In this document: one piece after another, positions 8,089-16,592 of the stretch
Position numbering within the stretch: position 1 is the stretch's first letter
Layout of the letters: each line of letters opens with the position of its first letter
Origin: Alcanivorax jadensis T9
Lineage (GTDB): Bacteria > Pseudomonadota > Gammaproteobacteria > Pseudomonadales > Alcanivoracaceae
Assembly: GCF_000756655.1 (NCBI RefSeq)
Contig: NZ_ARXU01000002.1
Location: 62,001 to 126,000 of the forward strand
Length of the DNA stretch: 64,000 nucleotides
Reading direction: 5' to 3'
The notes under the pieces: model-generated
Told to the model about the DNA's origin: nothing
What the model saw: only the letters and a program-made list of their open reading frames with translations
Database searches by the model: none
Position numbers and translations under genes: made by a program

Positions 8089-8897
8089 TTCATCGGCGGC
8101 ACCACCGTCACCGGATCCAGCTTCACCTCAAACCAGTTCAATCGCCAATCCAGGTGCGGACCGGTAGCGCGGCCGGAGGCGCCGACTTTGGCCACCGGCT
8201 CGCCCTGCTTCACGGTCTGCCCTTTTTCCACCAGTACCTCGCTGAGGTGAATCATGGTGGAGGACACGCCATAGCCGTGATCCATGATCAGGGTGCCACC
8301 GGAATAATAGTTATCCCCCTGCACCAGTCTCACCACCGCATCTGCCGGCGCTACAACAACCGTGCCGGTAGGCCGGGCCACATCCACGCCGAAGTGCGGA
8401 CGGCCGGGTTTCCCGTTATAGACCCGCTGGCTGCCATAAACACCACTGATGCGCCCGGTAAGCGGCCACTGAAAATCACTGAGGAAGGCCAGCAGGGCAG
8501 AGTCGGTATCCCGCGCCGTTTTAATCTCGGCCACCTCGCGACGAATCCGCTTGAGCACCGCTTCCGGCGGCGGCTCCACGGTACGCTTGGGCACCCCTTC
8601 AATCCGCTGGATGTCATAGTCCCGCTTGCTGAGGGTCACGGGTACCTGTTGGGTTTCGCCCTGCTTTTCCAGCACCAGGCTCTGCTGCAGCGCCGCATCA
8701 CGGCCAAACCCGACAGCAAAAAAACCGTCACCGGTAACTCGCACCACCCTGTCATCCAGTTTGACGGCCACCCCCGGCGCCACCTGGCCACGCAGCAAGG
8801 CCCCCTGGGTACGCTCCCCTTCCAGGGACAATAGCCAGTCGCTGGCCATCACATTATCCGCCAGCAGCACGAGCAAACCTACAACAATTCGCAACAT
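8085..8897 (-). CDS. M23 (LytM) peptidase-like protein
   Basis: A 270-aa exported protein. A signal peptide covers residues 1-18, followed by a beta-rich N-terminal region and a C-terminal M23 domain from about residue 150. The first zinc motif HxxxD is present (HFGVD). The second motif, normally HxH, reads HLD in GPHLDW, so one expected zinc-ligand His is Asp. It may still bind metal or may act as a LytM-type activator. The start is the ATG at 8897 after CGAGG; a longer frame upstream runs into repeat sequence. A peptidoglycan role is inferred. Confidence 0.82.
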   Translation of the reverse strand: MLRIVVGLLVLLADNVMASDWLLSLEGERTQGALLRGQVAPGVAVKLDDRVVRVTGDGFFAVGFGRDAALQQSLVLEKQGETQQVPVTLSKRDYDIQRIEGVPKRTVEPPPEAVLKRIRREVAEIKTARDTDSALLAFLSDFQWPLTGRISGVYGSQRVYNGKPGRPHFGVDVARPTGTVVVAPADAVVRLVQGDNYYSGGTLIMDHGYGVSSTMIHLSEVLVEKGQTVKQGEPVAKVGASGRATGPHLDWRLNWFEVKLDPVTVVPPMN

Positions 8898-8985
8898 CGA
8901 ATACCTCGAAACGGTTACAGGGATCAGAGGAAACCGGCACTGAATATATACGGAGAACCTGTCTGGGGATTCATTGGAAGGATCT

Positions 8986-9134
8986 GTCGAGTGCTGAAAT
9001 CCCTGATCGCCCTGCGGTCGATTTCCGCGCAAGCGCGGTTCGCCATGCAAGCATAGCTCCTACAGCGGCTTCGTAGAAACACCGGGCCCGGGAACTTTCC
9101 AACCTACCAGTATCCAGCGAGCGCGGCTCGTAGC
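8986..9134. repeat. REP-like unit, second copy
   Basis: A near-copy of the unit at about 4680-4832, sharing the hairpins around GATCGCCCTGCGG and CCGCGCAAGCGCGG and the outer GCTCCTAC. It again ends (CTCGTAGCT) at the stop codon of a minus-strand gene, here the HD-GYP gene. Identity is high over the first 90 bases and weaker over the rest. Confidence 0.8.
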
Positions 9135-10706
9135 TCAGAGAAAAGCGCTGCCATCCTCCACATCCAGCTGCACCGGATCCAGATGTTTCTCGGCGTACTG
9201 GCGCCACACCCGGGAGCGGATGAACAGACGATAAAGATCCGGGTCTAGGTGATCGTTGTCGCGCATGCGTTGCAAGATGCCAAGGGCTTCGCTGAGTTTC
9301 AGTGGCGTCTTGTAGGGGCGCTCCTTGGCGGTAAGGGCCTCGAACACATCAGCGATGGCCATGATCCGCGCCGGAATCGACATCTGGTCGCGGGTCAGCC
9401 CCAGCGGAAAGCCGGTGCCATCCATTTTTTCATGATGGCCGCCAGCATATTCCGGCACCTGGCGCAGCTTGGGCGGGAACGGCAACGAGCCAAGCATGTC
9501 CAGGGTCACATCCATGTGGCCGTTGATGATTTGCCGTTCTTCTGGAGTCAGGGTGCCGCGAGGAATGCACAGGTTGTAGACCTCGTCGTCGGTGAGCAGG
9601 GGCTTTTTCTGACCCCAGGCATCGGTCCAGCGCCGCGCGGCGATATCACGCACCCGTTGCTGATCCACCTCAGCCATGGCCTCACCGCCCCGGTTGATCC
9701 GCTCCAGAAACGCCAGCTCTTCCTTCAGCTGGCCGATTTCCGCTTCCATGCGTTCCCGGCTGGCAGGCTCGTCAGCGGGATCAAGCAGACAGGCCTTTTC
9801 GTAACGAAACTGGATCTCTGCACGCAGGGCGGCAAAGCGGCTGGCCACCTCATCGATGCGATCATGGAGGGTGTGCAGTTTGGTGGACTTGTCCAGTACC
9901 GAGTCCGGGGTAGCCAGCTTGCCGCAATCGTGCAGCCAGGCCGCCACGTGCAACTCGTACCAGCCATCCTCATCCAGGGAAAAATCCGCAAAGTCCGAAT
10001 CATCCTCACAGGCCGCCTGGGCCAGCATCTCGGTGATCACCGGCACCCGCTGACAGTGGGCACTGGTGTGCGGGCTCTTCGCATCAATGGCCTGGGCCAG
10101 CACCTTGATAAAGGCATCCAGCAGTTCCTTGAGTTCCTGCACCTGGCTCAGGTTGCTGAGGGCAATGCCCGCATAGGTGAGCAGGGACTGGAAGATCAGG
10201 TCGCTGTGCTTGCCCAGCCGGTGCAAACGGGCCGGTAGCGCGCGGTTATAGGCCAGCTGCAGCACACCGATGACCACCCCTTCGTGGTTCCGCAGGGGCC
10301 ACAGCCGCAACCCGCCGGCATCCGGGGCCAGCGCATCCAGTAAGTGCCGATCCTCCTCGCTGAGGCCGTTCTCCGACAGGTCCACCGCCAGCGGCTTACC
10401 GTCTTCGTAACACTGCTCGGGCAACCCTCGTTTGCGCGCCATGGGGCAGAACAGGCTGGCCTCCTCGTGCAGGAAAGCATCACCGGAACGGCGGCACAGG
10501 CAGCTCAGCCCCGGTTCGGGCTTACCATCCGCATACAGCCACACCCAGCCGGTATCGGCCTCACACAGATACAGGGCCTCATCCAGCAACACCTGCAGCA
10601 GGCGCGGTACGTCCCGCTGCTCGCTGAGATGCTGCGCCACCCGCAGCAACCGCGGCATCAGGTTTTCATCCGTCACCGGTGTGGTATCGGGCAAAGAGGA
10701 ATTCAT
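9135..10706 (-). CDS. GAF-like plus HD-GYP domain protein
   Basis: A 523-aa cytosolic protein. Residues about 30-200 look like a GAF-type sensor (TGWVWLYADG, LRLWPLRNHEGVVIGVLQLAYN), and an HD-GYP domain follows. HD is visible in WLHDCGKLA near residue 260; HHEKMDGTGFP near residue 427 is the GYP region with Tyr replaced by Phe. HD-GYP enzymes hydrolyse cyclic di-GMP. An inserted helical region of about 100 residues separates the two motifs. The start is ATG 10706 with GGGAG upstream; an in-frame TTG 18 bases earlier is less likely. It may oppose the diguanylate cyclase at 6702. Confidence 0.85.
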   Translation of the reverse strand: MNSSLPDTTPVTDENLMPRLLRVAQHLSEQRDVPRLLQVLLDEALYLCEADTGWVWLYADGKPEPGLSCLCRRSGDAFLHEEASLFCPMARKRGLPEQCYEDGKPLAVDLSENGLSEEDRHLLDALAPDAGGLRLWPLRNHEGVVIGVLQLAYNRALPARLHRLGKHSDLIFQSLLTYAGIALSNLSQVQELKELLDAFIKVLAQAIDAKSPHTSAHCQRVPVITEMLAQAACEDDSDFADFSLDEDGWYELHVAAWLHDCGKLATPDSVLDKSTKLHTLHDRIDEVASRFAALRAEIQFRYEKACLLDPADEPASRERMEAEIGQLKEELAFLERINRGGEAMAEVDQQRVRDIAARRWTDAWGQKKPLLTDDEVYNLCIPRGTLTPEERQIINGHMDVTLDMLGSLPFPPKLRQVPEYAGGHHEKMDGTGFPLGLTRDQMSIPARIMAIADVFEALTAKERPYKTPLKLSEALGILQRMRDNDHLDPDLYRLFIRSRVWRQYAEKHLDPVQLDVEDGSAFL

Positions 10707-10910
10707 GAGCAATCCAGCTCCCAATGATCATCCGTAACAAAATCGTGTATTTACCCAGCAAGCATAGGCTGAGCCAGGATTTCAGGCAAAACAGGCCGCC
10801 ATACGTCTATTTCCCTCCGACCGGCGCATATACCGCCGGTTCCGGTTGAAGCTCTGGTCTGGATTGCCTACCATCTGCCGGTTCCGAGCCAATCTGGATT
10901 CCTACCTCTC

Positions 10911-12827
10911 ATGAGTGTCAGCTATCAACTGCCCGACGGGGCAACCATGGCGTTTGATCAGCCGGCGTCCGCCCTGGACATCGCCGAGCGTATCAGCAAA
11001 AAACTCGCCAAACAGGCACTTGCCGCCAAAGTGGACGGCAAGTTGATCGATGTTTACCTGCCCATCGACGATGGCGCCACGGTGGAAATCATCACCCGCG
11101 ACACTGATGACGGCCTCGATCTGATCCGCCACGATGCTGCCCATGTGATGGCAGAAGCCGTGCAGGAGCTGTTTCCGGGAACCCAGGTCACCATTGGCCC
11201 GACCATCGAAAACGGCTTTTACTACGACTTCTATCGGGAGGATTCTTTCACCCCGGAAGACCTCAAATCCATCGAAAAACGCATGATGGAAATCGTACGT
11301 CGCAACGAGTCTATACGGCGTGAAATCTGGGATCGGGACGAAGCCGTCAGCTTCTTCCTCAAAGAAGGCGAGGAATTCAAGGCGGAGATCATCCGTGACC
11401 TGCCCGCCGACCAGGAAGTGAGCCTCTACCGCCAGGGCGATTTCATCGACCTGTGCCGTGGCCCCCACCTGCCCAGCACCAGCAAGCTGGGCGACGGCTT
11501 CAAGTTGATGAAGGTGGCCGGCGCCTACTGGCGCGGCGATGCCAGCAAGGCTCAGCTTCAGCGTATCTACGGCACCGCCTGGCGCGACAAGAAAGAACTC
11601 AACGCCTACCTCAAACAGCTTGAGGAAGCGGAAAAGCGCGACCACCGCAAACTGGCCAAGGAAATGGGCCTGTTCCATATCCAGCAGGAAGCGGTGGGCA
11701 GCATGTTCTGGCACCCGAAAGGCTGGCGCATGCGCAAGAACCTGGAAAACTACATCCGCGGCAAGATGGAAAAAGGCGGCTACCAGGAAGTGGCCACCCC
11801 GCAGATGATGGACCGCATCCTCTGGGAAAAGTCCGGTCACTGGGACAAGTACGGCGACGACATGTTCACCGTCTGCACCCACGATCACCGGGAAATGGCG
11901 GTCAAGCCCATGAACTGCCCGGGCCACGTGCAGATCTTCAATCAGGGCATCAAGAGCTACCGGGACCTGCCCATTCGCCTGGGCGAGTTCACCACCCTGT
12001 TCCGTAACGAAGCCCACGGCGCCCTGCACGGCCTGATGCGCGCCCGCTCCTTCAGTCAGGATGATGCCCACATCTTCTGTACCGAAGGGCAGATCAACGA
12101 AGAAACCGCCGCTTTCATCACCATGCTGCGTGAGGTCTACAAGGACTTCGGCTTCGAAAGCTTCCGCATCAAGTTCTCTGACCGCCCGGAAAAACGCGCC
12201 GGTGCCGACGAGACCTGGGACAAGGCCGAAGGCGCTTTGCGCGAAGCGGTGGAATCCCTGGGGCTGGAATGCGAATTGAACCCGGGTGAAGGGGCCTTCT
12301 ACGGACCGAAACTGGAATTTGTCCTGCGCGACGCCATTGGCCGTGACTGGCAGTGCGGCACCCTGCAGGTGGACTTCGTGCTGCCCGAGCGCCTGGATGC
12401 GGAATACGTGGCCGAAGACGGCTCTCGCCAGCGTCCGGTGATGCTGCACCGTGCGGTGCTGGGTTCTCTGGAGCGCTTCCTGGGCATCCTGATCGAATCC
12501 ACCGCCGGCCACCTGCCCCTGTGGCTGGCACCGGTGCCGGTGGCCGTTTGCACCATCACCAATGCGGCGGATGACTACGCCCGCAGCGTGAAGGAAAGAC
12601 TGGAAGCGGCCGGCATCCCGGCGGAGCTGGACCTGCGTAACGAAAAGATCGGCTTCAAGGTGCGCGAGCATTCCCGCGCCAAGGTGCCGCAGATCTGGGT
12701 CATTGGTGAAAAGGAAGCGGAAGAGCAACAGGTCGCCCTGCGCCGCCTGGGTTCCCAGGCCACCGACACGGTAAGCCTGGACGCCGCCGTCACCGCCCTG
12801 GCCAACGCCACCCGCCTGCCGATCTGA
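10911..12827 (+). CDS. thrS: Threonyl-tRNA synthetase
   Basis: A 638-aa class II synthetase that charges tRNA-Thr. TGS (1-60) and editing domains (HDAAHVMAEAVQELFP) precede the catalytic core with zinc Cys in MNCPGH and motif 2 around GALHGLMRARSFSQDD. The C-terminal anticodon-binding domain (DLRNEKIGFKVREHS) ends in a short tail like that of alphaproteobacterial enzymes. infC, rpmI and rplT, the usual gammaproteobacterial neighbours, do not follow; hisI and cysS do. It could be a relocated or second, transferred thrS. The start is ATG 10911. Confidence 0.95.
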   Translation: MSVSYQLPDGATMAFDQPASALDIAERISKKLAKQALAAKVDGKLIDVYLPIDDGATVEIITRDTDDGLDLIRHDAAHVMAEAVQELFPGTQVTIGPTIENGFYYDFYREDSFTPEDLKSIEKRMMEIVRRNESIRREIWDRDEAVSFFLKEGEEFKAEIIRDLPADQEVSLYRQGDFIDLCRGPHLPSTSKLGDGFKLMKVAGAYWRGDASKAQLQRIYGTAWRDKKELNAYLKQLEEAEKRDHRKLAKEMGLFHIQQEAVGSMFWHPKGWRMRKNLENYIRGKMEKGGYQEVATPQMMDRILWEKSGHWDKYGDDMFTVCTHDHREMAVKPMNCPGHVQIFNQGIKSYRDLPIRLGEFTTLFRNEAHGALHGLMRARSFSQDDAHIFCTEGQINEETAAFITMLREVYKDFGFESFRIKFSDRPEKRAGADETWDKAEGALREAVESLGLECELNPGEGAFYGPKLEFVLRDAIGRDWQCGTLQVDFVLPERLDAEYVAEDGSRQRPVMLHRAVLGSLERFLGILIESTAGHLPLWLAPVPVAVCTITNAADDYARSVKERLEAAGIPAELDLRNEKIGFKVREHSRAKVPQIWVIGEKEAEEQQVALRRLGSQATDTVSLDAAVTALANATRLPI

Positions 12828-12841
12828 AGCCACGAAACACC

Positions 12842-12906
12842 GTTGGAGCCTTGCTCGCAAGGCGAATAGAGGGTTACCCCTTCGCTTTGCAAGCAAAGCT
12901 CCAACG
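12842..12906. repeat. REP-type inverted repeat pair (GTTGGAGC)
   Basis: Facing GTTGGAGC and GCTCCAAC units with TTGC(T/C)(C/T)GCAA-type cores, between thrS and hisI. The first T of GTTGGAGC has a compensating A in the other arm, compared with the GTAGGAGC form elsewhere. Confidence 0.8.
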
Positions 12907-12932
12907 GCAGCATTCAGCCCCCGGAGGCGTTC

Positions 12933-13361
12933 ATGTTCAAAGACAACGAACAACAGCCCGAAGGCTTTCAGGTGCCACTACAAGAGGCCCTGGACAACCT
13001 GAAGCTCACCGACGACGGCCTGATCGCCGCCATCGCCCAGCAGCATGACACCGGCGAAGTGCTGATGATGGCGTGGATGAACCGGGAAGCCCTTGAGGAA
13101 ACCCTTGCCACCGGCCGGGTCTGCTACTTTTCCCGCTCCCGGAAAAAACTCTGGCGCAAAGGCGAGTCCTCCGGCCAGGTGCAGATGCTGAAAGAACTGC
13201 GCATCGACTGCGACGCCGACACCGTGCTGGTAAAAGTGGACCAGACCGGCCCCGCCTGCCACACCGGCCGCCGCGACTGCTTCTACTGGAAAGCCGACGC
13301 CAACAACGTGACCATCGACAAGACGCCGATCATCGATCCGAAAGAGCTTTATAAAAAATGA
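12933..13361 (+). CDS. hisI: Phosphoribosyl-AMP cyclohydrolase
   Basis: A 142-aa HisI, third step of histidine synthesis (PR-AMP ring opening). The zinc and active-site signature [19 protein letters not shown] and the following TGRRDCFYW carry the conserved Asp and Cys ligands. [16 protein letters not shown] is also diagnostic. There is no HisE domain, and no other his gene lies nearby. Its stop overlaps the cysS start as ATGA (13358-13361), so the two are probably translationally coupled, which is an unusual pairing. Confidence 0.95.
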   Translation: MFKDNEQQPEGFQVPLQEALDNLKLTDDGLIAAIAQQHDTGEVLMMAWMNREALEETLATGRVCYFSRSRKKLWRKGESSGQVQMLKELRIDCDADTVLVKVDQTGPACHTGRRDCFYWKADANNVTIDKTPIIDPKELYKK

Positions 13362-14740
13362 CTCTCAAGCTGCACAACACCCTCACCGGGCAGAAGGACG
13401 ACTTCATTCCGCTGGATCCCAACCGCATCACCCTCTACGTGTGCGGCCCCACGGTCTATAACTTCGTCCATATCGGCAACGCCCGCCCGGTGGTGGTCTT
13501 TGATGTGCTGTACCGGCTGCTGCAACGGCTCTACCCGGAAGTGGTCTACGCCCGCAACATCACCGATATTGATGACAAGATCATCAAGGCTGCGGCGGAA
13601 AACAGCGAAGACATCGGCGTGCTCACTGAGCGCTTCACCGCCGCCTTCGCCGAGGACATGGCGTCTCTGAACGCGAAAACCCCGAACATCATTCCCAAGG
13701 CCACCGACCATATCAACGAGATGATCGCCATGATCGAGACCCTGGTGGAAAAGGGCCACGCCTACGAGGCCGACGGCCAGGTGCTGTTCGCGGTGGAATC
13801 CATGCCCGACTACGGCAAGCTTTCCGGTCGCAAACTGGAAGACATGCTCGCCGGTGCCCGGGTGGAAGTGGCCGACTACAAGCGCCACCCCGGCGATTTC
13901 ATCCTCTGGAAGCCGTCCACCGACGAGCAACCGGGCTGGGAGTCTCCCTGGGGCCGTGGCCGCCCAGGCTGGCACATCGAGTGCTCCGCCATGATTCACA
14001 AACACCTGGGTGACGTGATCGACATCCACGGCGGCGGCCAGGACCTGATTTTCCCGCACCACGAGAACGAGATTGCTCAGGGCTGCTGCGCCCACGGCAC
14101 CGATTACGTGCGCTACTGGATGCACAACGGCTACATCAATATCGACGGCGAGAAGATGTCCAAGTCCCTGGGCAACTTCCGTCTGGTCCGCGATCTGCTT
14201 ACCCAGTACCACGGCGAAATCCTGCGCTTTGCCCTGCTTTCCAGCCACTACCGCTCGCCACTGAACTTCTCCGCCGACGTACTGGATAACGCCGAAAAAG
14301 GCCTGGATACCCTCTACTACGCCCTGCTCGGTCGCGGTGAAACGGTGGAACCGGAACCCGGCTACCAGCTGCCGGACAACCACCCGGTGCTGGACGCCCT
14401 CAAGGATGACCTGAACACCTCCGAAGCGGTCAGCGCCCTGCACGCCATCGCCGGTGAACTGAACAAGGCCGAGCTGGCCGACAAACCAGCCCTGAAAGCC
14501 GAACTGCTGGCCGCCGCCGACCTGCTCGGCCTGCTGACGGTCGAGCCCACCGACTGGTTCCAGAACAAGAACGTGAGCGAAGACGGCCTCAGCAACGAAG
14601 AGATCGACACCCTGGTCGCCGAGCGCACCCAGGCCAAGAAAGACAAGAACTTCGCCCGCGCCGACGAGATCCGCCAGCAACTCACCGACGCCGGCATCCA
14701 GCTGGAAGACACCCGCGAAGGCACCCGCTGGAGTCGCTAA
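13358..14740 (+). CDS. cysS: Cysteinyl-tRNA synthetase
   Basis: A 460-aa class I synthetase that charges tRNA-Cys. The HIGH-type motif is VHIGNARP (about residue 36), KMSKS is intact ([10 protein letters not shown], about residue 268), and the zinc-site Cys and His are seen in [15 protein letters not shown] and PHHENE. The length is normal for bacterial CysRS. It overlaps hisI by four bases. A hairpin terminator of the AGGCCGCG family lies downstream. Confidence 0.96.
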   Translation: MTLKLHNTLTGQKDDFIPLDPNRITLYVCGPTVYNFVHIGNARPVVVFDVLYRLLQRLYPEVVYARNITDIDDKIIKAAAENSEDIGVLTERFTAAFAEDMASLNAKTPNIIPKATDHINEMIAMIETLVEKGHAYEADGQVLFAVESMPDYGKLSGRKLEDMLAGARVEVADYKRHPGDFILWKPSTDEQPGWESPWGRGRPGWHIECSAMIHKHLGDVIDIHGGGQDLIFPHHENEIAQGCCAHGTDYVRYWMHNGYINIDGEKMSKSLGNFRLVRDLLTQYHGEILRFALLSSHYRSPLNFSADVLDNAEKGLDTLYYALLGRGETVEPEPGYQLPDNHPVLDALKDDLNTSEAVSALHAIAGELNKAELADKPALKAELLAAADLLGLLTVEPTDWFQNKNVSEDGLSNEEIDTLVAERTQAKKDKNFARADEIRQQLTDAGIQLEDTREGTRWSR

Positions 14741-14745
14741 CCCCC

Positions 14746-14772
14746 TGTAGGAGCCATGCTCGCATGGCGAAC
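14746..14772. repeat. Single REP-like unit
   Basis: One TGTAGGAGCCATGCTCGC unit followed by ATGGCGAA, directly after cysS. Unlike most others it has no facing partner nearby. Confidence 0.65.
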
Positions 14773-14855
14773 CTGCTAGCGATAACGGCCAATAACCAAA
14801 AGGCCATAGCGGCAAGCTTCAAGCTGCAACGCGATAGAAAGTTGTCATGACCTGA

Positions 14856-14900
14856 AACGCAAGAGGCCGCACCCAAACCCTGGGCGCGGCCTCTTGCGTT
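14856..14900. terminator. Bidirectional hairpin terminator (AGGCCGCG type)
   Basis: A 19-bp stem (14856-14874 and 14882-14900) with one mismatch and core GCAAGAGGCCGC, nearly identical to the hairpin at 7984. It lies between the convergent cysS and START-domain genes. Outer flanks contain 7-base-periodic words (near 14815-14830 and 14928-14958); the right flank runs into the 3' end of the START gene. Confidence 0.8.
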
Positions 14901-14948
14901 CAACAACCCATAATCCTGCATCGCCTCTAGCAGCTAGAGGCTAGAAGC

Positions 14949-15608
14949 TCAAAGCTTCAATCCCTCCATCCCCGGCAGTTCCGGCAAATCCCCCCGCGTC
15001 GCTTGCGCAAACCGCGGCTTCTCCAACTGCTCCTTCAACCCCTCCAGGGTCACCAGTGGCGCCCTGGTGGACACCAGGTTGGCCAGCCACACCGGCACAT
15101 TGCCGCCCGGGTCCACGAAGGTCTCGAACTTCACCCGCACCCAGCCGTCCGCCAGGGGGGTGATCACGAACTGGTTATCCAGAGCGGGAATACGCACGAA
15201 ACCCTGCTGCTTGTCCTTGAAGCCTTCGGCGTTCTCACTGTGCAGGTGAATCTCGCCATCGGCTTTCTGGGTCAGCGTATTGACCAGCACCACGTCCCGG
15301 TCCGCCACCGGCCAGATACCATTGAAACGCATGTGGATACGCTCTTTTTCCTTGATGCTGAGCCGGTCCGCCCCCTGGCTCTGGAAGATCCATTCCTCAA
15401 AGGTATCCACCGCCGTAATCACCGCCAGTACCGAGGTAGCACTGGTCTGCAACTCCACAACGCCCTTGAAGGCCTTCACCGAGCTGTCAGACACCTCGCG
15501 CACATAGGTCGTAACCTCACCCCGCTGCGCGCCCTCGTGGTTCAGTTCCCAATCCGCAGCCCAGGCAGGGGCCGCCAGCATTAACAACGCCACAACAACA
15601 GCTTTCAC
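14949..15608 (-). CDS. START-domain lipid-binding protein, exported
   Basis: A 219-aa protein with a signal peptide ending in PAWA (about residue 17), followed by a single START-type helix-grip domain (VDTFEEWIFQSQGADRL; WPVADRDVVLVNT; FVDPGGNVPVWLANLVS). Such proteins bind hydrophobic ligands, and related proteins occur in Pseudomonas. The ligand is unknown. GTG 15608 is chosen because AGGAG lies seven bases upstream; the longer TTG start at 15623 would include the ribosome-binding site in the protein. Confidence 0.78.
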   Translation of the reverse strand: MKAVVVALLMLAAPAWAADWELNHEGAQRGEVTTYVREVSDSSVKAFKGVVELQTSATSVLAVITAVDTFEEWIFQSQGADRLSIKEKERIHMRFNGIWPVADRDVVLVNTLTQKADGEIHLHSENAEGFKDKQQGFVRIPALDNQFVITPLADGWVRVKFETFVDPGGNVPVWLANLVSTRAPLVTLEGLKEQLEKPRFAQATRGDLPELPGMEGLKL

Positions 15609-15712
15609 AACAACACTCCTCAATCATGTCCGTGGCGCAGTATGCACCGCGCTTGCCGCCAGACAAGGCCCCTCCCGCAGATTGGCACAACCGGCCAGAC
15701 CTCTTCTTTTTT

Positions 15713-15779
15713 GTAGGAGCTTGCTTGCAAGCGAACCACAGCGGCTGCCGAATCGGTTCGCTTGCAAGCAAGCTCCTAC
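15713..15779. repeat. REP-type inverted repeat pair
   Basis: A perfect 25-bp inverted repeat (15713-15737 and 15755-15779) with GTAGGAGC ends and TTGCTTGCAAGC core, in the 304-bp gap between the divergent START and yidD genes. Just beyond it, 15801-15829 holds one half of the CTCTGTG 9-base-periodic repeat. No gene is seen in this gap. Confidence 0.88.
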
Positions 15780-15912
15780 AGGCAAAGGCGAGCCTTGCCT
15801 CGGTGAACTCTGTGCCCTCTGTGGTAAAAATCGATTTTGATCAGGCTGGCATCCGCCACCGGATTGGCCGTATCATGCCCCGTTGAGTTGACACCACACA
15901 GGTCTTGATACC

Positions 15913-16188
15913 GTGAAATCGTTTCTGCTCGGCATGCTCTGGTTGTACCAGAAGCTGCTGAGCCCCTGGATCGGCAACCAGTGCCGCTTCTATCCCACCT
16001 GCTCGGAATACGCCCGACAGGCGGTGGAAGTCCATGGCAGCCTGCGCGGCAGCGCGCTGGCGGCGAAGCGTTTGTGCAAGTGTCACCCTTGGCATGCCGG
16101 CGGGTTCGACTATGTGCCGGGCACCGAGCCCGGTCAGGAACAGCACCGCTGCAGCGACCACACCGCCCCGGGGGAGAACGCACAATGA
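15913..16188 (+). CDS. yidD: Membrane protein insertion efficiency factor YidD
   Basis: A 91-aa YidD. The signature [20 protein letters not shown] (residues 11-30) and the conserved [15 protein letters not shown] with its cysteines are present, preceded by an amphipathic N-terminus for membrane association. YidD usually sits between rnpA and yidC; here it stands apart and leads a possible zinc-uptake cluster. The start is GTG 15913. Its end overlaps the next start by four bases (ATGA). Confidence 0.9.
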   Translation: MKSFLLGMLWLYQKLLSPWIGNQCRFYPTCSEYARQAVEVHGSLRGSALAAKRLCKCHPWHAGGFDYVPGTEPGQEQHRCSDHTAPGENAQ

Positions 16189-16490
16189 TGCGCGCCCGCA
16201 ACGGCCTGTCGCTGTCATTGATTCTGGCGCTGTTCTGCGCCCAGTTGCTGCTTGCCTGGCATGCGCCCGCGCACATCGACGCCCAGCCCCATGATCCTCA
16301 CAAGGAACTGCTGGCCGCTGCCGATTGCCAGGTCTGTACCCACGGCCAGGGCATGCTGGCCCTGCCCAGCCACTACGTTCACGTAGTCTCGCAGCATGCC
16401 GAGCCAGCGCCACTCGCCGTGGCGACACCGGTGCGGCGCGCCCCTGAACGACTTTCCTACCCCCCGCGCGGCCCACCCGCCTCCGTCTGA
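16185..16490 (+). CDS. Small exported DUF2946-like protein
   Basis: A 101-aa protein with an N-terminal hydrophobic signal ([18 protein letters not shown]), then a His-rich stretch ([15 protein letters not shown]), a CxxC pair ([10 protein letters not shown]) and a C-terminal PPRGPPAS motif. This layout is typical of DUF2946 proteins, small predicted metal-linked proteins often found next to TonB receptors. It overlaps yidD by four bases and precedes the zinc receptor by about 100 bases. A zinc- or copper-binding role is inferred from the residues and the context. Confidence 0.65.
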   Translation: MMRARNGLSLSLILALFCAQLLLAWHAPAHIDAQPHDPHKELLAAADCQVCTHGQGMLALPSHYVHVVSQHAEPAPLAVATPVRRAPERLSYPPRGPPASV

Positions 16491-16592
16491 CACCGCCTAC
16501 AACACCCGACAGCTGCCGCCCGGCGAACCCTAACGGTCCCCGTGCCATGCACTGTCACCCCCGTTGTCATAAACGTGAAGACAGAGGTTAGT

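Noticed and set aside
10902-12953. 683-codon frame on the minus strand across thrS
   Set aside because: It is the antisense shadow of the thrS coding sequence, caused by GC-rich codon use; its product has no domain pattern.
16491-16592. Zur operator before the ZnuD-like gene
   Set aside because: No palindrome resembling the gammaproteobacterial Zur box was found in this gap.
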